Positions 45,701-57,700 of a stretch of 64,000 nucleotides of DNA are shown one piece after another. The DNA is taken from assembly GCA_905221605.1 (NCBI GenBank), contig CAJNDS010000724.1, forward strand, positions 724,001-788,000. Reading direction: 5' to 3'. This stretch comes from Symbiodinium natans (lineage: Eukaryota; Sar; Dinophyceae; Suessiales; Symbiodiniaceae). The translations under genes and the position numbers were made by a program. The notes under the pieces were generated by a model. That model had not been told where the DNA came from. It worked only from the letters and a program-made list of their open reading frames with translations, and ran no database searches. How positions within the stretch are numbered: the stretch's first letter is position 1; every line of letters begins with the position of its first letter.

Positions 45701-48700
45701 CCATGAACAGCAGCTTTCCTTACTGGTAATCTGGGAATGGAGTGCACTTAGGCATTACCAGGCGCCTAACCCCTAAACCTTAAACCTTAAACCCTAAACC
45801 CCAAACCCCAAACCGGGGCAAAAAAGCTCGCTGTCTTGAAGCGACTGCGCGTCTGCCTGAAGCTCTCAGCGCGGCCTTCATCGACCCCAAACCCTAAACC
45901 CCAAACCCTACACCGTAAACCCGAAAGCTTAGGGCCGAAACCCTAAACCCTAAGCCCTAAGCCCTGCCCCGGCCAAGCCGACCCCTCCAAGTAGCTGCCA
46001 GGTGGTGGCCATCTACAGGGAGATGAAGGTGCGGGTATGCCCACGACGATAGTGTTTGGGGAGGTAAAGGATCATGGGCATGTTTCAGTGGGGATAGAAG
46101 TACCTTACTTTTAAAAGGGCATACGTATATATATATACACACACACATCTTATATATATATATATATACATATTTGTGTGTGTAGAATATGGTTTATATA
46201 GGTAGAACTGCAGTTGTCCTACACTACCCATTCATGTCGCTGGTACACATGAGCCTGCAAGCACCGTTTAGGGTTAGGGTTCATCGTGCTCTCGCACGAG
46301 ATGGTGGAGGCTCTTCGGTTGAAGTCACCCCTCACAGCCAAACGAACCCCAAAATTTGCCCTATCTTACTTTCATTCTAATCAAGGGTACAGATCCATAA
46401 ACGTTAGCCCTTTCAGGGTTCGTTTGGTCCCGATGCAGCGGCTACAGCACCTTGGTGCGCAGGAGCGCGGAATTGCTTGCAACACCATCACGTGCCCCTG
46501 CTCAGAACTGCGGTGCATGCAAGCTTGAAAGTGGCCGACGAAGCACCGGCTGTTGTTGGGAGTTGGTACGATGCACCCTAAATCCTAAACCTAAGCCCAA
46601 AGCCCTGAGGCTTAAGCCCCTGACCTCGCTCCTGCTGCCCCGAAAAATTGAGTTCAGGGAGTTTAGATTTTTAAATTTTGGGTTTAGGGTTTAGGGTTTA
46701 AGTGAAGATGGTGGGACAGTAGAGGCTGCCCTTCTTCCCATGCCGACTTGAACCAAGGTGGCGATACGATACTCCCGAAGGGTCCATGTACCTTATTATT
46801 ATATACTTGGGCCCCAAAGTCCCTATGCAGGGGCTTAGGGTTTAATTCGGCTTTAGGGTCCAGGTTTAGGGTTTAGGGTTACAAGGGGTACTTTGGGGCC
46901 CAAGTATTCCCTATCTAGGCACAGCTACTTCTAGGGACTTGTAGACTCAAACTTTGCTGACACGATTTTGCCCGCAAGCCCACATTCTGGATACCTCCCA
47001 GAAGAGACCACGCGGCAGCCGAGGCGTATTCCATTGCCTGGGTTTGTTGTATAAAGCTGGGGTGAGAGAGAAGTCTCAACCCGACAGCCCGAGCCATGAG
47101 GTACAACACCATGTTGAATGCGCTGGCCCGCCTGGTTCCTGGGAGAGCGAGCGAGCGAGCGAGAGAGAGAGAGAGAGATAGAGAGAGAGGGAGAGGGACA
47201 AAAATGAGACAGACTAAACCCTAGCCAGCTAAAAGTCTTACACCCCCGACGCCCCAACGACCACCCTAAACGCCCAAAGCCCTTTGAGCCTCCTAATTCA
47301 CTCCCCTAAACCCCTTAGCCCTTAGCCCCCGAATTAAACCCAAACGCCCTGAAACGCCCTGAACCGCCCTGGGCTCCCTGGAACCCAAAGGCCCTAAACT
47401 GCAAGCCTCGAACATCCCAATCCATAACAGAAACCCCGCCCCCAAGATCCAATAACTTGATTCTGAGGGTATGTTCGAAGCTTGTTTCATGCCAGCCTCA
47501 AAAACTACTAAACGGCGTCACATGAAACCCAAGATCAGAAACTACCCTCCTGCCCCTAAATGCCCAGAAATTCCCGAAGTTTGCTGAGTTCCCCAGACCT
47601 TCTGGGAAGCCTGCCGGAGCATGGCCTGGTGCTTGGGTGCACTCAACATACATCAACCCTAAACCCTAAACCCTAAACCCTAAACCCTAAACCCTAAACC
47701 CTAAACCCTAAACCCTAAACCCTAAACCCTAAACCCTAAACCCTAAACCCTAAACCCTAAACCCTAAACCCTAAACCCTAAACCGTGACTGGTCCGACCC
47801 TTTGGCCTGATCAGACAACACCCATGGCATAGACTGTGTCTACGAGCACGCCGTGTACCAGGACAAGTACCCGCGCAAGGGACATGAGTGTACCAGAGGA
47901 ATGCGAAATGTGGTCCGGAGCTTCATCCAGGAGAAGCTTTTGTCATCGGATCCCGCTTCGTACTTGGATTTTGTGGGACCACCCTGAGTACCTTAGCTTC
48001 CCGTGCTTCCCGAACATGCCTAGACACCCCAAAAACACTAGGCACCCTAAGTACCTTAACTTCTCCAAATACTCTGAAATACCCCCACATTGCCTAGGTA
48101 ATTACCCTACACCCGAAACCCTACGCCCTACGTGCCCAAATAAAACCATGACATTCCCAAAATACCCTATACCCCTAAATGCCTCAAATGAGTAAACCCT
48201 AAACCCTACACCCTAAATTTAAGAGCCTCCGGCTCAAGCCGCCGACCCCGCTGGAGCATAGTTGAGAGGTCTATCCCAGCCTGTGAAACGTTGGGGGGGT
48301 CAGGACAAGCGCAAGCCAAAAAGACAGGCGGTGGGGGGGGGTGGGGCGGGGGGGGAGGTGGGGGGGGGGGGGGGGTGGTGGGGGGGGGGGTGGGGGGGGG
48401 CGTTCGGGGTGGGGGGGGGGGGTGTTGGGGGGGTGGGGGGTGGGGGGGGGGTTGGGGCGGGGGGGGGGGGGTGGGGGGGGGGGTGGGGGGGTGGGGGGGG
48501 GGGGTGGGGGGGGGGTCGGGGGTGGTGGGGGGGGGGGGGTGAGGTGGGGGGGGGTGGGGGGGGTGGGGGGGGGTGCGGGGGGGGTGGGGGGGGGTGGGGG
48601 GGGGTGGGGGGGGGGGGGGGGGGTGGGGTGGGGTGGGGGGGGGTGGGGGGGGGGGGGGGGGGGGGTGGGGGGGTCCACTGATTTTGCTGAGGCGCCACGC

Positions 48701-51700
48701 GCTGTGCGGGGGCGTCCTCCACGAAAAAAATTGTATGCACGACCACCCCCACCCCCCCCCTACCCCCCCCCGCGTTTTGGGGGGGTGAGGAGGGAAAGAG
48801 GGAGGTTTTCACCTCCTTTTCCCATCCAACACGCCGCCAGGGTCGGCGGACCCAAACCCCAAATCCTAAACCCTAAACCCTAAACCCTAAACCCTAAGTG
48901 CCCAAACAAAAACCTCCCTGGTTTCCCCAGGATGCGGCATGATGCACGAGGTGCCCCAGCTCCTCGAGGAGCCCCATTTTATAGGGCTTTGAGGCTTGAG
49001 GTGTTTTTGTTTTCGGGGTTAAGGGTTTAGGGTTTAGGGTTTAGGTTCGGGGGCTAGGGTTGAGGGTTTGTGGGGCTTATGGGAGGGACGGGCTTTCTAG
49101 GGCTTGGCAGGATTTCTGGAGCAAAAAAATAAGCTAAAAACAAAATATTTTTTCACTTTTTAGTAGACATGTTTTTGGCTTGGCGGACTTCCGGTCTTCC
49201 GTACGGAATTGAAGGGCTGAACAGGTTGAAAAGATTGCGGGGCTTCTTTCCGGTGTTTGGGTTGCAGTTTTTCTTGTGGTTGTTTTTGAAGTGCTTTCGG
49301 GTTTTTTGGGGTACTCGGACTCCCCCCTGCCGATGACTGGGTTCGCCAGGACATGCGTGACAGCGACCCTCCTGTGCAGCCTGACATCGTCACCTACTCC
49401 ACCATTGTCAAGGCGCAGTTCATCCGGCAAGTTGTCGAAAATTATGGCCCCCTTTCTGGGGTGTGTTGAGGGGCTTTTGAAGGTTCAGAGTGTAGAGACT
49501 TCAAGATGTGGGCAGCTCTCCCGCTGTCTCGGCCCCTTGAGGCCTCTAAAGATGTCGGTCCATGATGACAGGGAGTGCCGCGAAAGGGAGCCCCAGTGTA
49601 GGGAACCGGCCATCTCTAGGACGGATCGCAGACAGAGCCTAGGACCCACTTGGAGGTTCATGGTACTTGAACTTATAACCCTACTTATAATACCCCTAAA
49701 GGGCCTTATAGGGGTTATCCCACTTATAAGTAGGGTTATAAGTACAGTTATAATTGGTTAACCATGAACCTTCAAGCAGAGTAGGCCCGTCTTCCCATTT
49801 CTGAGGGTTTAGGTTCCCAGGGAAGCCCCTTAAAACTCAAATTCAGGTGGTTCTTCTTCGGGTTTAGGTTCCCTTATAGGCCCCCTTAAAACCAACAAAG
49901 GGCACCCATTGTGTTCCTGGGTTGCTGTTGGGTCTAGGACCCTAGACCCTAAACACTAAACCCTGAACCCTGTGAAGACCAGTAGCTCAGCGAGAGAGCC
50001 GCAGGGATACTGCATGGCGGGAGACGTCGCTGGGGGGCTCAGTGCTTGCGATCCGAAGAATGCTACCCACCCTAGCCCTAAACCCTACACCCCAAACCCC
50101 AAACCCTAAAACCCTAAACCTTAAACCTTAAACCCTAGAACCCTAAACCCTAAACCCTTTAAACCTGAGCCTTAAGCCTTCAACTTAAAACCTCAAACCT
50201 TAAATCTTAAACATTAGCCTTAAACCCTGAACCTTAAACCTTGAACCTTAAGCCTTAAACCCTCACCCTCAATGCTGCAAACCTTAATACAACCCTGACA
50301 GTGAGAGGAAAGTTGCTGAATCTGAGCTCCCCCTCAACCCTCAAACCCTAGCCCTAAACCCTAAACCCTAGACCCTACATTCTAAACCCAAAGTTCTAAG
50401 CAAACCCCGAACCCTCAACCCTCAACAAGCATGCGCAGGGCTGCGGGGTGCGGTAAATGTTACCCAGCACTCCAAGCACCTCCTACCATGGGTTTAGGGT
50501 TTAGGGTTTAGGGTTTAGGGTTTAGGGCTACCCGGTTACCGCTAAGCACGCTTCTTGTGGTTTAGCTTAAAGGGCTATAGGGCTACCCTGTTACCGCTAA
50601 GCAGGCTTGTTGTGGCTTAGTTGAAGGGTTTGTATAGGATTTGAGGGTTAACCGGGTTCAAGTTGTCTCAGTAGCCCCGAAATAGCCGGCACAGACCCCC
50701 TAGATTCCCTTTACGGGTTCACTAGCTTAATTCCAGCTTCCAAACAAAACCAGATTACTCAAATCTGCGGGTTGAAAAATTAGGGTTCATAGGTTAAGGG
50801 TTTAGGGTTAAGTGTTCAGGGTTTAGGGAAGATACCTCGTAGAGAATGGTCGACAGGCCCCTGCCATCCGCCCTGACGGGACCTCAAATGGGTGTTTCGC
50901 CAGCAGGGCCCCCAACAGGGCTTCGGGTTGAGGGGCCCTTAATCTTGATTATAGTAGGGGGGGCGGGGGGGTACTACAATCCCTAATAAGGACTGTAGAA
51001 TAAGGAGGAACAGCCCAATTCAGGAGGGAGAGTTGTACGGCCATGATCAGACCTTGACTGCTAAGGACAAGGCCTTCGCACTCCTCAAGGAGATGAGGAA
51101 GAGCAATGCCGTGACTCCTGACGAGGCGCTGAAGGAACTTGATTATGCCACAGGTTACCCGCAACAAGGGCACGGGAGTTCTTTTGCTACATCTCCCTAT
51201 TGTGGCAACATCTTATAACATCTTTTTAGTTCCTTAACAAGAGAACAGTAAACATTCCTGGAACTGCCCCCGCAAAGCCCCTAGTGGTAGACAGGCTCTT
51301 GCTATGAAGCCGTTTTCATGGTTATCAGTACATATAGTATAGCGCCCTTAGAATGGGACTCTTGATGTTTAGGCTGGTGGAGGGTCTCAAGATTTCAGGA
51401 CGGGAGGTTGAGCAGGGGTTATAGAGCTCGTTGCAAGGAGTGCGAGCATCAGAGCGATGAAGTCGCATAGCAGAAGGGGTACGGTGTTCATACACAAAGG
51501 GCTTGCAAAGCCCTACGGGTTCAGGGTGGGTTTAGGGTTTAGGGTTTAGGGTTTAGGGTTTGGGGTTTATGGTTTATGGTTTAGGGTTTAGGATTCAGGG
51601 TGTAGGGTCTAGGGTTGCTGCACCCATTCATGCCTGAAATCTTTTTTTATTCCATAGCCCGAACGACTATCCCGGAGCAAAACGCTTCAAAGCATCGTGG

Positions 51701-54700
51701 CCTCACATATCTTTGTGGTACTTTACTGTAACTTTATATCCTTACCCTTTTTTGGGTTTATTGGGTTTCCTATTAAGGCAGCTAAAAGTTTAATTTATAG
51801 CTACCCTCCTGAGTGCAGCCAAGATATAATATAGTATGCGGATCTTCGATATAGGGGTTTTCCGGTCCTAGGGGTACCCTGTTTATTTTTTGTTTTTATG
51901 TTTTTTTGGGGGGGGGGCCCTTCAAGGGGATTTTGTTCTATTTGGGGTATAAAAGGGGTGCCCCTATTTTGGGAAATTCCCATATAGTGTATAGTACGCG
52001 GATGTTTGACACACTTCCCGAAAGACTTGATCAAACAGGAGCTAAACTAACCACGCTGCAGCACAAACCTCGAGAGAACCTTTTAAACCCGCAACCTTAA
52101 GCTACTAAGCACTCCAGCCTCAACCCTTAAACCCTAAACGCCCTGAACCTCGTTAGGGGGCTGTGAGTTGTCTGGAGATGCCAACGTGTGCTGCGAGGTT
52201 CTCTACAACAGTCTGCTGGCGGCCCGTCTGCAGACGAAGCCCTACAAACTACGACCCCCCCCCCCTAAAAAAATAAAGATATTCTTCCTTGTAAGGGGAA
52301 TATATGGATGATTATCTTTAATAGTTGTTTTTTGGGGGGGGCTTCTTGAGCATAGTAATAAGCCCTCAACCCTGAAGCCTCTCGTTGGCTCCGCGCCCGG
52401 CCCTGGCTTAGGGCCATGGATGATCATGCTACCTTAGGGTTGTTAGACTGCAACATTTCGAGTTCCCGCTGTTTGTACCTAAATTTTCGTATGTTTATGA
52501 GCAATAAGCGAAGGCTTGATACCAAGAACCCGATGGGGTCCCCACTTTGGCAAGGGATTCTTGTATCCCCTATTAGAATCTCATTAAGGACTGTTCGTAC
52601 AAGGGGGAACATCCCTAAACCCTAAACCCCAAAAAACCCACCCCCTAAACCCTAAACCCTAAACCCTAAACCCTAAACCCTAAACCCTAAACCCTAAACC
52701 CTAAACCCTAAACCCAATTAGAATCCCTATGAAGGACTGTTAGTATAAGGGGGAACATCCTAAGGTCTACACTTGTTGCAGATTGGTAGACGATGCTCTA
52801 GCTCAACCTTGCCGAGCTGTCGTGTTTTTCACACTGGGCTTCCTTGGGAAAGGTTTTAGGGTTTAGGGTTTAGGGGTTAGGGTTTAGGGTTTAGGGTTTA
52901 GGGTTAGACATCTGAGGACGGCTGTGCCAAGCAGTCGCGCGTGGACGAAGCGCTGTCCCTGCTGGAGGAGATGAAGACGCAGGGGGTCGCACACCAAGTG
53001 TTTGGTCCCTTCGGATGTAAACCCTAACCCCTAAACCCCAAACCCTCCAGGGGGATGACTGGATGGAACCCTTAACCCCAAACCCCACAATCCATAAACC
53101 CCCAAAAACCCGAACCCTAAAAACCCAAAACCCCCAAAATCCCTGCTTGAGCCACCGTTTAGGGTTTAGGGTTTAGGGATCAGGGTTTAGGGTGCCTTTC
53201 AGGTCGTGCCTTCAAACTACACGCTCAGCATCCTCTGCAAACTGCTCGGCCGCGCCAGGCGCAAGACCGGCAGGGGCAGGGCTTCCCCTAAAAACCCAAC
53301 AAACAAATCCTAAAGGCCCTTAAGTGAAAAGCCTTTCCTCCCTAAAACAACCCAAAAAGCCCCTAACCAAAAAGAACTCTCCCAAGGGTTTTGGGTTTAG
53401 GGTTTAGGGTCTAGGGTATGGGTTGGGGCTTAGCTAGGGTTTAGGGTTTAGGGTTTAGGGTTTAGGGTTTAGGGTTGAGGGTTGAGGGTTGAGGGTTGAA
53501 AGGGTTTAGGGCTTAGGGTCCCTGATCACCATGGGCAGGCTTTCCCGGGCCCCTCAAGGGCGCACCTGGACTTTCCATTGTAGTTCCTTTGGCGGGTCCA
53601 GGGGTCAGGGTTTGCAGGGTTTTTACTTGCATTGTTTTTTTTGTTAAGGATTTCGGATTTAGGTGTTATTTTAGGATTTAGGCTCGAGTCCTTAAATGGG
53701 GTTTCGGGTTTCTTTTAGGGTTTTTAGGGTATAGGGTTTAGGGTGCACAGTTTACAGAAGTTGGGGGTAGTTTTGGTGCGTTTTTTGATTCAAGGTTTGC
53801 AGGGTTTGGGTTTCGGGTTCGGGTTCATGGTTACAAGTTTGGGAGAGGGATGACACAACAGCAGCCAAGCAGCCCAAAAAGGTGACGACGGTTGGGGTAA
53901 CATCCCTCGACTTCCCTTGTGGCGGCAGCAGTGCCCTGCAACGGTCATCTCTGCGTCCTCCCGCACGGAACCCTACATGCAGCTGTACAAGTCTTACACG
54001 AGGCGGTGGCAAGTAGGGCTACTGCACTTGCAGCCCACTAGAACCGTAATCCAGGTACAGGGTGGGGCCCCCTTACTATACTAACTGTAGTTAAGGGACT
54101 TATAACCTAACTTAGGGTCCTTATAACCCAATTTAGGGCCCTTATAACTCTACTTATAACTAGGGGGCCTCACCCTGTACCCCCCCAAGATGAAGCCTTG
54201 AGAGCAAGCTGGGGGGTGCGGGCCATCACCCCTCCCGAAGCTGACTGTCTCACCAGACTGAGACCATGCCCATGCAGCAGATTTTAGCACGTGAGAATCC
54301 TACTCAAGGTACCGATATCCCTAACTCTTACGTCTACCTTTATGTCCCCTGTTTGTCGTACTTTTATGTCTCTACTTGATATCGACCCACCCACCTTCGA
54401 GTTTTTCGTTAGGCCCTTAAAGGAGGGGTGTTCATGGGGGTAGGTATTTAGGGAACCTAGAGAATAGCGGGGTCCGTATCAGGGAACCTTGGGTTATGTA
54501 CCCCCCCTTGAAACCCCTTCCCCTAAGGACTCTACATAAACCCTAAACCCTAAACCCTAAACCCTAAACCCTAAACTCCACATGGAGTCGTATTGAATTC
54601 GTAGAGTAGACGTGGGGCTGTGGAACGTGGCCAGGCGACTGGATCAGGCCTGTAGCCTGGTGCAGAGCTTCACGCAGGAGCTGCGGTTTGGGGAACCGCT

Positions 54701-57700
54701 CTTGGAATTTCGTGGCCCAATTACTGTACTTACAATTTTAGGGCTTAGGGTCTAGGGTTGAGGGTATGCGTTCTTATACCCGCAATTTGCACTGATACAA
54801 GCTTGGGGTTAAGGATTTAGGGTTTGTAGGGTTTAGCTTGACCTTGGTTGTGGGGGAAAGCAAGCCTAAGCCCAACTTCAACAATGCCCCGTGCCTTATA
54901 ACGTTGTGCACGGGGTTAGGCTTCCCTAGGAAGCTCCACTAAACACAATGAGTTTAGGGTTTAGGGTCTAGCGTGTAGGGTTTAGGGTTTAGGGTTTAGG
55001 GTTTAGGGTTTAGGGTTTAGGGTTTAGGGTTTAGGGTTTAGGGTTTAGGGGTGACCCTAAACCCTAAACCCTCAACCGGAAATCTTGAGACCGCCACGTC
55101 CAAGCGACGCCAGGAGTACGGCTTCAAGGCCAACATCCAGGCAGGGGCCCTGGGGTTTCATGGCTGTAGGGTTTAGGCTTTAGGGCTAGGGTTTAGGGTT
55201 AGGGTTTAGGATTTAGGGTTTAGGGTTTATGGTTTAGGGTTTAGGGCTAGGGTTTAGAGTCTTAGGGTTTAGTGCTAGAGGACGTTCTAGGACCCGAAGG
55301 GGGGGCTTCTGGGTTCATTATTTTGGGAGATCTCAGGGATACTAAGCCCCAAAGTGGGCTCTCGTCTCTCGAAGCCTATCCCCACTACCTTAAACCCCTA
55401 AACTAGCTTCAGGTTTCAGGTTTTAGGGGTTTAGGGCCTAGGGTTTAGGGTTTAGGGTTTGGGGTTTAGGGTTTAGGGTTTAGCTACCCTAACTCCTAAA
55501 CCCCAAGACCTTAAACCTTGCACCCCCAAAGGCCTTGAAGCCCCAAGCCACACAACATCCTGAAACCCTAAGTCCTGAAACCCGAAGCTCCAACCCATTC
55601 GGGTTTAGGGTTTAGGGTTTAGGGTTTAGGGTTTAGGGTTTAGGGTTTAGGGTTTAGGGTTTAGGGTTTAGGTTTAGGGTTTAGGATTGAGGCAAAAACG
55701 GTGTGATCTTGCTGGTTCTTAGCCGGGCTTATGGTTTGGAGTTCGTAAGTTTGTGGGGTTAAGAACCCTAAGCCTTAAACCCTAAACCCTAAACCCTAAG
55801 TTTGGGGTTAAGGGTTTGGGGGTTAGGGTTTAGGGGTTTTTGGGTTTGGAGCTTAGCGCTTAGGCTTGCGTATGTGGATTCCATGGTGTTGGGTGAGGTT
55901 TTGGGGTTCAGGGCTTCGAGAAGCATAGGTAGGAATTAAGCCTCAGCCCTTTTTCCCATGAAACCCTAAACCCTAAACCCTAGATCCTACTCTTGCCAAG
56001 CCAGGTCTACACCTGCCTCATGCAAGCATGCATCCACAATCGCCAGTGCCACCGAGTGCTGACCCTTCACGACCAGGCCATTAGCGAATTAGCGTTCCAG
56101 CGTGGAGTTCGTCTCTGAAGCCCTAGACCACCTTTTCATACACCCTAATCCCTACAATCCTTGAAGGCCCTCAGCCCAAAGACCCTAAACTCTAATCCAT
56201 AGAAAAGCCTTAACAACCCTAATGCCTGAAGCCTTAAGCCGTAAGAACTCCGTAAACCCTCAAGCCCCAATCCCGAAACCCTAATCCCCAAATCCCCAAA
56301 ACAACCCTAAACTCTAAACCCTAGAACTTCCCATCAAGCTCTCAACCTTTTTGGGGGGCCGGGTTTAGGGTTTAGGGTTTTGGGTTTAGGGTTTTGGGGG
56401 TGCGCGCAGTTCTTTAACTTCTGTACCCTTTAAGGTAAATGGGGGGGGGGGGGGGGGGGAGCATCTGTTGCCAGGTGGTGAAGGGCGGAAGCTGCTCCCC
56501 TGACGAGAAGACATACACGGCACCGACTCCCAGCGGGGGTGGGGGGGGGGGGGCTGAGGGTTTAGGGTTTAGGGTTCAGGGTTCAGGGTTCAGGGTTCAG
56601 GGTTTAGGGTTTAGGGTTTAGGGGGCTTGGGGGCTTGGGGGTGCTTACGGGGGGTTACAGGGATTAAGGGGGCTTTAGGGGTTTTCAGATTTTGAGGTGA
56701 GAGTCCTAGGTTGAACCTAGAGACCCATGAAAAGGGAAACGACCTCAATCCATCGGTCTATTTGCCTTAAAGGGTGTTTTGGATTTAGGGTTTGAGGGTT
56801 TAGGGGCTTAGTTCCTCTATGGGTCTCTCTCGGCTTCAGGGCGTTGTACTGTGCCTGTGCTTGTGCTTCTTTTCGGGCTTGCTGCCTGCGCCCCAAAAGC
56901 GCACCCTGCAGCCGACTGTCTTGAGGTTTCTTGAACCCCGTTTTAGAGTTTAGGGTTTAGGGTTTAGGGTTTAGGTTTAGGGTCTAGGGTATAGGGTTTA
57001 AGGTTTAAGGTTTGAGGGTTCAGGGGCTTAGTTCCTCTATGGGTCTCTCTCGGCTTCAGGGCTTCAGGGCGTTGTACTGTGTCCGTGCTTCTTTTCGGGC
57101 TTGCTGCCTGCGCCCCAAAAGCGCACCCTGCAGCCGACTGTCTTGAGGTTTCTTGAACCCCATTTTAGAGTTTAGGGTTTAGGGTTTAGGGTTTAGGGTT
57201 AGGGTTTAGGGTTTAGGGTTTAGGTTTAGGGTCTAGGGTCTAGGGTTTAGGGTTTAGGGTTTGAGGGTTTAGGGGCTTAGTTCCTCTATGGGTCTCTCTC
57301 GGCTTCAGGGCTTCAGGGCGTTGTACTGTGTCTGTGCTTCTTTTCGGGCTTGCTGCCTGCGCCCCAAAAGCGCACCCTGCAGCCGACTGTCTTGAGGTTT
57401 CTTGAACCCCGTTTTAGAGTTTAGGGTTTAGGGTTTAGGGTTTAGGGTTTAGGGAACCCAACCAAGGTCCCCCTCCCCCCTGCTCCCCTCAACCATCGAG
57501 ATGAACAAAAATAGCATCGGGTGCTTCGAAGCTGTGAAGCAACGCACAAGCCAAGCATCCCAAGACATGAAGCACCAAAAGGCCTGCAAGAGCAACGAGC
57601 GTGAGAAGTAACTTTGTGGAAAGCACGAAGCCGAAACGCCAAGAACACGAACAGACCGAAACCATAAAATGCCAAAAGCCCTTCCGAAAGCGAAGGAAGC

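Noticed and set aside
48262..48883. Gly-rich and Pro-rich frames up to 180 codons
   Set aside because: Homopolymer G on one strand gives these in every frame.
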